Assembly (NCBI RefSeq): GCF_008086045.1
Contig: NZ_VSEY01000077.1
Coordinates: 1 to 36,875 of the forward strand
Length of the DNA stretch: 36,875 nt
Reading direction: 5' to 3'
Source of the DNA: Nonomuraea sp. PA05
GTDB taxonomy: Bacteria > Actinomycetota > Actinomycetes > Streptosporangiales > Streptosporangiaceae
Both the position numbers and the translations under genes were made by a program. The notes under the pieces are model-generated. The model saw only the letters and a program-made list of their open reading frames with translations, was not told the origin of the DNA and did no database searches. Below are positions 1-7,299 of this stretch, piece by piece. The first letter of the stretch is position 1. Each line of letters starts with the position of its first letter.

Positions 1-24
1 AAACGCGATCATCTTGGCTGCCAT
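1..24 (-). CDS. groL: GroEL chaperonin, N-terminal fragment (runs off left edge)
   Basis: The first eight codons on the minus strand read MAAKMIAF. This matches the usual start of actinobacterial Hsp60 proteins, whose family sequence continues DEEAR. The ATG is preceded by a GGGAGG ribosome binding site about 8 nt upstream. The remainder lies outside the window. GroEL forms the tetradecameric cytoplasmic folding chamber. No groES lies directly upstream, so this is probably the separate groEL2-type copy common in actinobacteria rather than a groES-groEL operon. Two CIRCE operators lie 110-170 bp upstream, which fixes the identity despite the short fragment and implies HrcA control. Confidence 0.85.
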
Positions 25-133
25 AAGGCTAGACCTCCCAGATGCAGGGTGGCTTGTCGTGGACCGAGCCGACGCCCGCGACGGCATGGGTCCACATCTC
101 CGTGCGGCAGACCCCATCGTCTCGATCCGGATG

Positions 134-160
134 TTGGCACTCTGCTGCACAGAGTGCCAA
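134..160. promoter_or_regulatory. CIRCE operator 1 (HrcA binding site)
   Basis: A perfect inverted repeat, TTGGCACTC - 9 nt - GAGTGCCAA, matches the CIRCE consensus TTAGCACTC-N9-GAGTGCTAA apart from one symmetrical change per arm. It lies about 110 bp upstream of groEL, near the predicted transcription start. Confidence 0.93.
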
Positions 161-165
161 CGAAC

Positions 166-194
166 TGTTTAGCACTCTACCCTGCCGAGTGCAA
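166..194 (-). promoter_or_regulatory. Candidate groEL promoter
   Basis: Read on the minus strand, TTGCAC (189-194) and TAAACA (166-171) are separated by 17 bp. They lie inside and beside CIRCE 2, and CIRCE 1 falls around +1. The -35 is good and the -10 weak; the geometry relative to the operators is the main support. Confidence 0.4.
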
Positions 195-195
195 G
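169..195. promoter_or_regulatory. CIRCE operator 2 (HrcA binding site)
   Basis: TTAGCACTC - 9 nt - GAGTGCAAG: the left arm is the exact CIRCE consensus and the right arm has two deviations at its outer end. It sits 8 bp from operator 1 and overlaps the predicted -35/-10 region of groEL, so HrcA bound here would block polymerase directly. Confidence 0.85.
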
Positions 196-239
196 CGAGC
201 GCCACCACGCCCGGCATTCCCGCCCAGGTCAGTCAGTCG

Positions 240-270
240 GTGCGGCGAGCCGCCTGACGGCTCGCCGCAC
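240..270 (-). terminator. Hairpin terminator of the cold-shock gene
   Basis: A perfect 13-bp stem (240-252 with 258-270) closes a 5-nt loop about 80 bp downstream of the cold-shock stop codon. It has no U-run, as is usual for high-GC actinobacterial terminators. It would separate the cold-shock transcript from the groEL promoter. Confidence 0.75.
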
Positions 271-351
271 GCGAGTCGGCGAAAGAGAGGTGACGGCTCG
301 CGCGGACTGCGTTGCCGCGCGATCCCGCCCGGTGCATACCAGCTTGGACGT

Positions 352-552
352 TCAGACCGCGCGGACGGACTCCGCCTGCGGCCCCTTCTGGCCCTGCGTG
401 ATCTCGAACTCGACACGCTGCCCCTGTTCGAGAGAGCGGTACCCGTCCATCATGATCGCTGAGTAATGGACGAATACATCTTTACCACCGTCTACCGCGA
501 TGAAGCCGTAGCCCTTGTCCGCGTTGAACCACTTGACGGTGCCCTGCGCCAC
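352..552 (-). CDS. csp: Cold-shock domain protein (CspA family)
   Basis: This 66-residue single cold-shock-domain protein is the normal family length. The RNA-binding motifs are visible: KGYGFI (RNP1, with Tyr where KGFGFI is usual) and VFVHYSAI (RNP2), after the typical GTVKWFN opening. It acts in the cytoplasm as a single-stranded nucleic-acid binder and RNA chaperone. The start is a GTG preceded by AGGAG at good spacing. It lies upstream of groEL on the same strand, but the hairpin at 240-270 and the CIRCE promoter make them separate transcripts. Assignment to the family is certain; whether it is cold-induced cannot be read from the sequence. Confidence 0.95.
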   Translation of the reverse strand: MAQGTVKWFNADKGYGFIAVDGGKDVFVHYSAIMMDGYRSLEQGQRVEFEITQGQKGPQAESVRAV

Positions 553-740
553 TTCCGACTCCTCTTACTGGTCTCCCAGATCTCGCCCATTCCTCCGCGG
601 GACCTGTAATCGTATGACTTAACGGAAAAGCAGCCAGACGATCGCCCTCGACCATACCTGTGGCACGGGGTTTGGCAACAGAGTCAATCCGCAAACCGCC
701 TATTTCTTCGCAGCCCAGGTCGTACAACGTTGAATTGGCC

Positions 741-775
741 GGGAAAAGGAGAAGGCGCCCACTAGGGGCGCCTTC
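741..775 (-). terminator. Intrinsic terminator of the thrC/metM - metO operon
   Basis: A 10-bp perfect stem (751-760 with 766-775) with a 5-nt loop is followed on the minus strand by the T-rich tail TCCTTTTCCC. It lies 23 bp after the sulfur-carrier stop codon and is the best-formed Rho-independent terminator in the window. Confidence 0.85.
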
Positions 776-797
776 AAGAGCAGGGGGTCCGGGGGGC

Positions 798-1073
798 TCA
801 GCCGCCCGCGACCGCCGGGATGATGGAGATCTGAGTGCCCTCCGGGGCTGGAGTGTCGAGCCCTTCGGCGAAACGGACGTCCTCTTCCCCAACGTAAACG
901 TTGACGAAACGACGAATCTTGCCCGATTCATCCAGAATTCTCGCGCCGATCCCCGGGTAGTCGGAGTCGAGCTTGGCGAGCACGTCACGAAGAGTCGCGC
1001 CTTCGCCACTGACCTCCGCGTTCCCCCCGGTGTACGTGCGCAGAATGGTGGGAATCCGCACAGAAACGCTCAT
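798..1073 (-). CDS. metO: MoaD/ThiS/CysO-like sulfur-carrier protein (probable MetO)
   Basis: This 91-residue beta-grasp (ubiquitin-like) protein ends in AVAGG. In this family the C-terminal Gly-Gly is adenylated and turned into a thiocarboxylate. It also carries SVRIPTILR near the N-terminus and VNVYVGEEDVRF in the middle, both typical of CysO-type carriers. The ATG has a GGAAAGG site 12 nt upstream. The gene starts 24 bp after the threonine-synthase-like gene and shares its SAM-I riboswitch, so the carrier is expressed when S-adenosylmethionine is low. That fits a sulfur donor for homocysteine synthesis (MetO role) better than molybdopterin or thiamine synthesis. CysO itself, which serves cysteine synthesis with CysM, is the close alternative; no cysM or Mec+ metalloprotease gene is adjacent. 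Confidence 0.85.
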   Translation of the reverse strand: MSVSVRIPTILRTYTGGNAEVSGEGATLRDVLAKLDSDYPGIGARILDESGKIRRFVNVYVGEEDVRFAEGLDTPAPEGTQISIIPAVAGG

Positions 1074-1097
1074 GGTTCTAATCGCCTTTCCTGGTTG

Positions 1098-2333
1098 TCA
1101 GACAGTCGCGCGGAACGCGTCGAGAGAGGGCTTGATCACGGCCGTGGGCTCCACGGACTCGCCGGAGAGCACGTCGAGCGTCTTGAGGCCGTCACCGGTG
1201 TTGAGCACCACGGTCTCCGCCTCGGGGTCGAGCCGCCCGCTCTCCACGAGCTTCTTCAGCACGCCGACGGTGACCCCGCCGGCGGTCTCGGCGAAGATGC
1301 CCTCCGTCGAGGCCAGCAGCTTCATCGCGGCCACGATCTCGGCGTCCGTGACGTCCTCGACGCCACCTCCGGTGCGCCTGGCGATGTCCAGCACGTACGG
1401 CCCGTCGGCGGGGTTGCCGATGGCCAGCGACTTGGCGATGGTGTCGGGCTTGACCGGCTGGACGACGTCGTGCCCGGCCTTGTAGGCCGTGGACACCGGC
1501 GAGCAGCCGGCGGCCTGGGCCCCGAAGACCTTGTACGGGGTGTCCTCGACCAGGCCCAGCTTGATCAGCTCCTTGAAGCCCTTGTCGATCTTCGTGAGCT
1601 GCGAGCCGGAGGCGATGGGGATGATGATCTGCTCAGGCAGCCGCCAGCCGAGCTGCTCGGCGATCTCGTACGCGAGCGTCTTGGAGCCCTCGGCGTAGTA
1701 GGGCCGCAGGTTCACGTTGACGAAGCCCCACTTGTCGCCCATCGGGTCGCCGATGAGCTCCGAGCAGAACCGGTTGACCTCGTCGTAGGTGCCGTCGATG
1801 CCGATCAGCCGCCCACCGAACACGCGGGCCATGGCGATCTTGGCCTGCTCCAGGTTGGCCGGGATGAACACGCACGCGTCGAGCCCGGCCCGCGCCGCGG
1901 CGGCGGTGACGGCGCCGGCGAGGTTGCCCGTGGAGGAGCAGGAGAGCGTGTGGAAGCCGAAGTTGCGCGCCGCCTCGACGGCCATGGCGACCACCCGGTC
2001 CTTGAAGGAGTGGGTGGGGTTGCCCGAGTCGTCCTTCACGTGAAGGGACTTGATGCCGAGGGCGCGGCCCAGATTTCCGGCCTTGACCAATTTCGTCCAG
2101 CCGGGGTTCATATTGGGCTTACTGGCCACGTCCGCGGGAACGGGCAGCAGCGAGCGGTAACGCCAGATGTTCGCGGGACCGGATTCGATCTGCGCGCGGG
2201 TCACGTCACCGAAGTCGTAGGCCGCCTCCAGCGGCCCGAAACACTCCTGGCACGCGAAGCTGGGGCCCAGCGGGTAGCGGGCGCCGCACTCGCGGCAGGA
2301 CAGAGCGACGGCAGGACCAAAGTCGAGCGACAT
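1098..2333 (-). CDS. thrC/metM: Threonine-synthase-family PLP enzyme, probable homocysteine synthase (MetM type)
   Basis: This fold-type II PLP enzyme of 411 residues has the PLP lysine in SFKDR (about K111), a phosphate-binding STGNLAG loop (134-140) and an N-terminal zinc ribbon with Cys 13, 16, 28 and 31. Threonine synthases convert O-phosphohomoserine to threonine. Here the gene sits behind a SAM-I riboswitch and is cotranscribed with a Gly-Gly sulfur carrier. That context points to the related MetM reaction, O-phosphohomoserine plus carrier thiocarboxylate giving homocysteine. The ATG at 2333 is chosen over an in-frame GTG at 2369 because AGGGAAGG lies 9 nt before the ATG, whereas the GTG falls inside the riboswitch. 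Family membership is certain; the methionine role is inference from context. Confidence 0.9.
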   Translation of the reverse strand: MSLDFGPAVALSCRECGARYPLGPSFACQECFGPLEAAYDFGDVTRAQIESGPANIWRYRSLLPVPADVASKPNMNPGWTKLVKAGNLGRALGIKSLHVKDDSGNPTHSFKDRVVAMAVEAARNFGFHTLSCSSTGNLAGAVTAAAARAGLDACVFIPANLEQAKIAMARVFGGRLIGIDGTYDEVNRFCSELIGDPMGDKWGFVNVNLRPYYAEGSKTLAYEIAEQLGWRLPEQIIIPIASGSQLTKIDKGFKELIKLGLVEDTPYKVFGAQAAGCSPVSTAYKAGHDVVQPVKPDTIAKSLAIGNPADGPYVLDIARRTGGGVEDVTDAEIVAAMKLLASTEGIFAETAGGVTVGVLKKLVESGRLDPEAETVVLNTGDGLKTLDVLSGESVEPTAVIKPSLDAFRATV

Positions 2334-2348
2334 GAAGCGAGGCCTTCC

Positions 2349-2485
2349 CTCATCTTCGCCCACGGCCACCTTGACCGCGAACCGGAATTGGCACCCTGTC
2401 CCGGTCGGCCTCGCAGGTCGCGAGTCGGTAGCCGGGAGGGTTGCCGGGGCTTCGCAGGGCCGGTCCCTCCACCCCTCTGGATGAG
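2349..2485 (-). promoter_or_regulatory. SAM-I (S-box) riboswitch
   Basis: On the minus strand the leader reads CTCATC, CAGAG, GGTGGAGGGA, CGAAGCCCCGGCAACC and GGTGCCAATTCCGG, then GATGAG. These are the ordered conserved blocks of the S-box aptamer: P1 5' strand, K-turn/P2, the GCAACC core, P4, and the P1 3' strand. CTCATC (2480-2485) pairs with GATGAG (2349-2354). The latter runs directly into the GAGGGAAGG ribosome binding site of the downstream ATG, so SAM binding should restrict translation initiation. No terminator hairpin is seen between the aptamer and the gene. Confidence 0.92.
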
Positions 2486-2566
2486 CAATATGCAGTTGTT
2501 GAAAAGGACTCTACCCGCTTAAGTGGCCGAAATTCCCATCCGTCTCAACATGCGAGACAAGCGGTC

Positions 2567-3121
2567 TCAGCGATAATCCTCGCCGAGCACACCCTGCACG
2601 TATTTACGGGCCTGATGGATCCGAGATTTCGCCGTGCCCAGCGGGATGTTGAGCTGCTCGGCCACCTCGTTGTAGTCGAGCTGGACGATGTCGCGCAACA
2701 CCAGCGCCTGCGCCAGGTCGGGTTTGTCGGCCTCCAGCGCCTCCATCGCGTCGAGCAGGTCGAGCCGCGACCCCGCGATCACACTGACCCGCCGCACGTC
2801 CGGCTTCTGCATCGGCAGCTCGTCGGAGGTCTGCTCCGCCGCCCTGCGCTTCAACGACCGGTACGTGGTGCGCGCGCAGTTGGCCGTCACGATGTGCAGC
2901 CACGTGCTGAACCTGGCCCGCCCCTCGAAACGGCCGATATTACGCGCCACCGCCAGCAACGTATCTTGCGAGGCCTCCTCCGCGTCCTGGTGATAGGGGA
3001 GGATCCGGGCGCAATGCCGCATCACATCCGGCTCAATCCGCGCGAGAAGCTCGCCAAGTGCGCGATGATCTCCCGCAGCAGCGGAGCGGGCGAGTTCCTC
3101 GGTTAGCTCATCAAGCGCCAT
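2567..3121 (-). CDS. RNA polymerase sigma factor, sigma-70/ECF family
   Basis: This 184-residue protein has a region 2 block, with QDAEEASQDTLLAVARN for core binding and FSTWLHIVTANCART for -10 recognition. It also has a region 4 helix-turn-helix (LDYNEVAEQLNIPLGTAKSR), and no region 1 or 3, which is the two-domain ECF layout. The ATG at 3121 was chosen because sigma homology begins just after it (MALDELTEELARS); the frame stays open further upstream only as the antisense of otsA. It diverges from otsA with just 31 bp between the start codons. No anti-sigma factor gene is adjacent, so its control is not evident. A stress role next to trehalose synthesis is plausible but unproven. Confidence 0.88.
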   Translation of the reverse strand: MALDELTEELARSAAAGDHRALGELLARIEPDVMRHCARILPYHQDAEEASQDTLLAVARNIGRFEGRARFSTWLHIVTANCARTTYRSLKRRAAEQTSDELPMQKPDVRRVSVIAGSRLDLLDAMEALEADKPDLAQALVLRDIVQLDYNEVAEQLNIPLGTAKSRIHQARKYVQGVLGEDYR

Positions 3122-3152
3122 AGCTGGGATCCTATGATCGAAGGGAGCCGAG

Positions 3153-4577
3153 ATGAACAGCGTGCTGCTGGCCTCGAACAGAGGGCCTGTCTCGTTCACC
3201 GTCTCCGACGACGGCGAGCTGACGATGAGACGCGGCGGCGGCGGCCTCGTCTCCGGGCTGTCGGGCGTCGCCAAGGACGACGGCGTGCTGTGGGTCTGCG
3301 CCGCGCTGTCCGACGGCGACCGCATCGCCGTCCGCCTGGCCACGGGCGGCCGGATCGACCACGCGGGCTACGACACGGGCCCGCTGCGCATGCTCGACAT
3401 CCCGCCGGCCACCTTCCACCGCGCCTACAACGCCGTCGCCAACTCCACCCTCTGGTTCGTCAACCACCTGCTCTACGACATCCCCAACTCGCCGAACTTC
3501 GGCACCAGGTTCGAACGTGAGTGGGAGTCCTACCGCGACTACAACGGCGCGTTCGCGCTCGCGCTGGCCGAGGAGGCCGGGCACGGCGCCCGCGTGATGG
3601 TGCAGGACTACCATCTGACCCTGACCCCCGCCATGCTCCGCGCCGAACGGCCCGACCTGCGCATCGCGCACTTCAGCCACACCCCGTGGGCGCCGCCTGA
3701 GTACTTCTCCCTGCTGCCCGACGATGTGGCGGGAGAGGTCCTGGAGGGCATTCTGGGGGCCGATCACGCCGGGTTCCTCACCGACAGGTGGGCGCAGGCG
3801 TTCATGGACTGCTGCGAGCGGCTCCTGGGCGCGGAGGCCGACCGGGTGGGGCGCAGCGTCACCTACGAGGGCAGGACGACCCGCATCGGCGTGCACAGCC
3901 TCGGCGTCGACGGCGAGGCCCTGTGGCGGCGGGCCTGCGAGCCCGACGTCGAGTCGCACATGACCGCGCTGCGCGAACAGGTCGGCGACCGCAAGCTGAT
4001 CGTCCGCATCGACCGCACCGAGCTGTCCAAGAACATCGTGCGCGGCCTGATCGCCTACCGCGAGTTCCTCGCCGCCCACCCCGAATGGCACGGCCGCGTC
4101 GTCCACCTCGCCTTCGCCTATCCCAGCCGCCACGACCTGCCCGAGTACCGCGAGTACACCGCCTCCGTGCAGCGCTGCGCCCGGCAGATCGAGGACGAGT
4201 ACGCCACCGAGGACTGGGACCCGCTCATCCTCAACGTCAACGACGACTACCCGCGTTCGCTGGCCGCGTACCGGATGGCCGACGTGCTGCTGGTCAACCC
4301 CATCCGCGACGGCATGAACCTGGTCGCCAAGGAGGGCCCGATCCTGTCGCCCCGGTGCGCTCTCGTGCTCTCCCGCGAGGCCGGCGCCGCCGCCGAGCTG
4401 GGCGCGCACGCCCTCGTCGTCAACCCCTACGACATCAGCGGCACCGCCGCCGCCCTGCACGACGCGCTCGTCATGCCGGAGGACGAACGCCGCACCCGCC
4501 GCGACAAGCTGCACGCCGCCGCCACCGCCCTGCCGCCGCAGAAGTGGCTCGCGACCCAGCTCGAAGCCCTCACCTAA
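3153..4577 (+). CDS. otsA: Trehalose-6-phosphate synthase (GT20)
   Basis: This 474-residue GT-B glycosyltransferase transfers glucose from an NDP-glucose donor to glucose 6-phosphate in the cytoplasm. Visible motifs are the N-terminal glycine loop RGGGGLVSGL (27-36), VQDYHL (150-155), HTPWAPPEYF (176-185), RIDRTELSKN (285-294; the family usually has RVDRLDYSKG) and NPIRDGMNLVAKE (382-394). The length is normal. The ATG has GGGAG about 6 nt upstream. It is divergent from the sigma-factor gene. The matching phosphatase otsB lies 2 kb downstream on the other strand, so the two trehalose genes are not in one operon. The deviations in the 285-294 block may reflect nucleotide donor preference; that is inference. 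Confidence 0.93.
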   Translation: MNSVLLASNRGPVSFTVSDDGELTMRRGGGGLVSGLSGVAKDDGVLWVCAALSDGDRIAVRLATGGRIDHAGYDTGPLRMLDIPPATFHRAYNAVANSTLWFVNHLLYDIPNSPNFGTRFEREWESYRDYNGAFALALAEEAGHGARVMVQDYHLTLTPAMLRAERPDLRIAHFSHTPWAPPEYFSLLPDDVAGEVLEGILGADHAGFLTDRWAQAFMDCCERLLGAEADRVGRSVTYEGRTTRIGVHSLGVDGEALWRRACEPDVESHMTALREQVGDRKLIVRIDRTELSKNIVRGLIAYREFLAAHPEWHGRVVHLAFAYPSRHDLPEYREYTASVQRCARQIEDEYATEDWDPLILNVNDDYPRSLAAYRMADVLLVNPIRDGMNLVAKEGPILSPRCALVLSREAGAAAELGAHALVVNPYDISGTAAALHDALVMPEDERRTRRDKLHAAATALPPQKWLATQLEALT

Positions 4578-4619
4578 CATGAGAGGGCAAGGTCGTTCCG
4601 ATCACCGGGAGGCTGCCGG

Positions 4620-5792
4620 GTGACCACGGCCCCATCGACCGTCCGTCTGGTCAGAGACCGCCCCACCTGGCTCATCTACCTGCAACTCAGCACCTTCGCC
4701 ACCTTCGTGTACGGCCTGAGCGCCGCCCTGCCGCTGCTGCGCGCCGACCAGGGCACCTCCGCCACCGTCGCGGGCCTGCACGGCACCGCCATGGCCGCCG
4801 GGACGATCACGGCCGGGCTCCTGCTCCCCCTGCTCACCCGCAGGTACGGGCGGCGAGTGACGAGCTGGATCGGCGTGGCGGGGATGAACGCCGGGATGCT
4901 CACCGTCTTCGCCGCCGGCTCCCTGCCGCTGACCCTGCTGGGGTACGGCGTGGCCGGGGGCTTCGGGTCGGTCATGCTCTACACCGCCATGGCGGCGCTC
5001 TCCGACCACCACGGGGCCGCCGGGGCCGCGGCGCTGAGCGAGGCGAACGCGGTGGCGGTGGTGGCGGGGATCGTGATGACGTTCGGGCTCAGTGTGGTGG
5101 GGCAGAGCGTGCTGGGGTGGCGGGCCGCGTTGTTGTTCACGCCGGTGCTGAGCGTGTTGCTGGCGGTGGCGATGGGACGCGTGTGGCCACGTCCCCGGGA
5201 ACCCAGGAGCCCCGCCGTCATGAAGCCCTCAGGTCCGGTGAGCGGGGTGGGGTGGCGGTTCCATCTGGCCGGTCTGGTGCTGTTCTGCTGCGTCGCGCTG
5301 GAGTTCACGTTCAACCTGTGGGCCGCCGACCTTCTCGCCACCAGCACGGGCCTGTCCACGGCCGCGGCCGCCACCGGGCTGACGGCGTTCGTGGCGGGTC
5401 TGGCGGCGGGCCGGTTCGCGGGGGCGCACCTGGCGCTGCGCTTACCGCCGGCGCCGCTGTTCGCGGGCGCTCTGGGCCTGACGCTCGCGGGATGGCTGGT
5501 GTTCTGGCTGAGCGGCCAGCCGGTGCTGTCCTACGCCGGGCTGGTGATCTGCGGGCTGGGCGCGGCCCTGCACTTCCCGCTCGCGCTGGCCGCGCTGATC
5601 GCCGGCTCGGGCGACCGCGCCGACCTGGCGGCGGCGGCCTCGCCCATCTGGGCGGGCGCCGCGATGGCGGCCGGGCCGCTGGCGCTCGGCGCGCTGGCCG
5701 ACGGCTTCGGCACCCGGACCGCGTTCCTGATGGTGCCCGCGCTCATCGGCCTCGCGATCGCGGGCGTGCTCGTGGCCGGCCGCCGCGCATGA
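4620..5792 (+). CDS. Major facilitator superfamily transporter
   Basis: This 390-residue membrane protein has about 12 hydrophobic segments in two halves, joined by a charged central loop around residues 190-210. A short basic loop, TRRYGRRVTSW, after the second helix corresponds to the MFS loop 2-3 motif. The start is GTG, with GGGAGG 7 nt upstream, 42 bp after otsA on the same strand. The substrate cannot be predicted; drug or metabolite efflux is the commonest role for this size. Its stop codon lies inside the first unit of a 19-bp tandem repeat, so the last codons derive from that repeat. Confidence 0.85.
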   Translation: MTTAPSTVRLVRDRPTWLIYLQLSTFATFVYGLSAALPLLRADQGTSATVAGLHGTAMAAGTITAGLLLPLLTRRYGRRVTSWIGVAGMNAGMLTVFAAGSLPLTLLGYGVAGGFGSVMLYTAMAALSDHHGAAGAAALSEANAVAVVAGIVMTFGLSVVGQSVLGWRAALLFTPVLSVLLAVAMGRVWPRPREPRSPAVMKPSGPVSGVGWRFHLAGLVLFCCVALEFTFNLWAADLLATSTGLSTAAAATGLTAFVAGLAAGRFAGAHLALRLPPAPLFAGALGLTLAGWLVFWLSGQPVLSYAGLVICGLGAALHFPLALAALIAGSGDRADLAAAASPIWAGAAMAAGPLALGALADGFGTRTAFLMVPALIGLAIAGVLVAGRRA

Positions 5793-5843
5793 GTCGAGAC
5801 GTCGCGCATGAGTCGAGACGTCGCGCATGAGCCGAGACGTCGC
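5787..5843. repeat. Three tandem copies of a 19-bp repeat
   Basis: The unit GCATGAGTCGAGACGTCGC occurs three times without spacing (5787-5805, 5806-5824, 5825-5843). The third copy differs by one base (T to C). The array fills the gap between two convergent genes and contains the stop codon of the MFS gene. Each unit carries the palindrome GACGTC. Confidence 0.95.
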
Positions 5844-5852
5844 CCGTGGCGG

Positions 5853-6431
5853 CTACGCCCAGTCGGCGTGCTTGAGCGTGTCGGCCAGCCCCGGCGTGTT
5901 CCACTGGTCCACCACCAGCAGCTTCGTCTTCGGCAGGTACCACTCGCGCTGCGTGAACCGCGTGTACACCTTGGTGCCGGAGTAGGAGACGCACTTGGCC
6001 TGCCACGCGTTGTAGGCCGCCTTGTGCCCGGGCCCGACCTGCCGCAGCCCCCGGCTGACCTTGGGCCCGATCACCTCGCCCCACTTGTCGTTGAACGGGC
6101 AGGGCTGCACGTCACTGGCCGTGTAGAAGGGCCGCTTGCCGGTGTACGGCCCGAAGCCCTCCGCACCGATCTTGATGTACTTCGGCCCGAGGAGGTAGAA
6201 CGAGTCGCACTCCGGCGTGCTCCATCCCCGGGCCTTGCCGCACTTGCCGGTGACCACCTGGACGGCGTCGGCGCCGAACCGGTGCACCACCCACTTGATC
6301 GGGACGTACAGCGTCATGCCCCTGAACGTGAGCTTCTGAGCGGGAGCGGCGCCGGCGGGCAGCGAGGAGGACAGGAGGGTGGCCGCGGCCACGCCACTGG
6401 CGGCCACGACGGCGAGGAAACGCTTGTGCAT
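5853..6431 (-). CDS. Secreted protein of unknown function
   Basis: This 192-residue protein starts MHKRFLAVVAASGVAAATL and has a clear Sec signal peptide with a likely cleavage site after PAGA (about residue 29). The mature part has paired cysteines (for example around KCGKARG and TPECDS) and many aromatic residues, fitting a small disulfide-bonded extracytoplasmic domain. No family is recognised. The ATG at 6431 is preferred over an in-frame TTG at 6473 because it begins the signal peptide. It follows otsB by 58 bp on the same strand and may be cotranscribed, but a functional link to trehalose is not evident. Confidence 0.75.
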   Translation of the reverse strand: MHKRFLAVVAASGVAAATLLSSSLPAGAAPAQKLTFRGMTLYVPIKWVVHRFGADAVQVVTGKCGKARGWSTPECDSFYLLGPKYIKIGAEGFGPYTGKRPFYTASDVQPCPFNDKWGEVIGPKVSRGLRQVGPGHKAAYNAWQAKCVSYSGTKVYTRFTQREWYLPKTKLLVVDQWNTPGLADTLKHADWA

Positions 6432-6489
6432 GCCGCCGACCCTAGGGATCACGACTTGCAGACCAGTCACCAACGACTGAAAGCGGCTC

Positions 6490-7278
6490 TCACGTACGGG
6501 TGAAGGCGGAGGCCAGCTCGGCGAGCAGCGCCACCACTCCCTCGGGCCCGTCCACCACGATGTCGGCCCGCTCCGCGAGCGCGGTGACCTCGGTGGAGCC
6601 GCTGCACACGGTCACGCCGGGCAGCCCGGAGTCGCGTACGGCGTCGAACGCGGCGAGATCGCCGAGATCGTCCCCGACGAACATGACGGACCTCGCCGCC
6701 CGCTCCGCCAGGAACAGGCTCAGCGCGTGCCCCTTGTCCATGCCGGACGGACGCAGCTCCAGCACCAGGCGGCCGGGCTCCAGCACCAGGCGGTGCTTGG
6801 CGGCCAGCTCGGCCAGCGGCTCGCGCAGCTTGTCCAGCGCGCCCTCGGGGTCGGGGCTGCGCCTGGTGTGGACGGCCACGGCCCGGCCCTTGTCCTCAAT
6901 GGCCACGCCGCTCAGGCCGAGCGAGTCGAGCAGCAGCGGCAGCTCGGCCTCGGCACTCGGCACTCCCGGCGGGGGCGGGGGCGCGGAGATCCGCCCGCCC
7001 TCCCAGCGTTCGAAACCGTAGTGCCCGAGCACGACCAGCCCCGGCACGTCGGCCAGGCCCGGTCCGAGCTCCAGTGCGGTGGCCGCGGGCCTCCCGGTCA
7101 CGATGGCCACCGCGAGGACGTGCGCGCCCAGGTCGGCGAGTACCTCGGGCGCTTTCGGGTGGATCACGGCCTTGGCGGGGTCGGGCACGATCGGCGACAG
7201 GGTGCCGTCGAAGTCGAGCCCGATCACGGCGCCTGCCGGATCACTGAGAATCGCTTCCATTCCAGGGATGTTCTTCAC
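6490..7278 (-). CDS. otsB: Trehalose-6-phosphate phosphatase (HAD family)
   Basis: This 262-residue haloacid-dehalogenase phosphatase removes phosphate from trehalose 6-phosphate to give trehalose. Motif I is DFDGT (22-26, nucleophile D22 and acid D24), motif II is VTGRP (60-64), the Lys motif is SGMDKGHAL (178-186), and motif IV is GDDLGD (202-207). The start is taken as GTG at 7278; an in-frame ATG at 7260 is also possible, and neither has a strong ribosome binding site. It lies 21 bp after a DUF3263 gene and is probably cotranscribed with it. It completes the OtsA-OtsB pathway with the gene at 3153. Confidence 0.92.
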   Translation of the reverse strand: MKNIPGMEAILSDPAGAVIGLDFDGTLSPIVPDPAKAVIHPKAPEVLADLGAHVLAVAIVTGRPAATALELGPGLADVPGLVVLGHYGFERWEGGRISAPPPPPGVPSAEAELPLLLDSLGLSGVAIEDKGRAVAVHTRRSPDPEGALDKLREPLAELAAKHRLVLEPGRLVLELRPSGMDKGHALSLFLAERAARSVMFVGDDLGDLAAFDAVRDSGLPGVTVCSGSTEVTALAERADIVVDGPEGVVALLAELASAFTRT

Positions 7279-7299
7279 GCGCCTGCCGTACCCAGCGGG

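Noticed and set aside
2334..2369. Longer GTG start for the threonine-synthase-like gene
   Set aside because: The GTG lies within the SAM-I aptamer, and the ATG at 2333 has the ribosome binding site.
660..2522. Long plus-strand open frame of 620 codons opposite the thrC/metM-metO operon
   Set aside because: It is the antisense of clear genes and of the riboswitch, has no recognisable protein motif, and is a GC-rich antisense artefact.
3132..4580. Long minus-strand open frame opposite otsA
   Set aside because: Antisense of an unmistakable GT20 gene; its Gly/Val/Asp-rich composition is the complement of high-GC codons.
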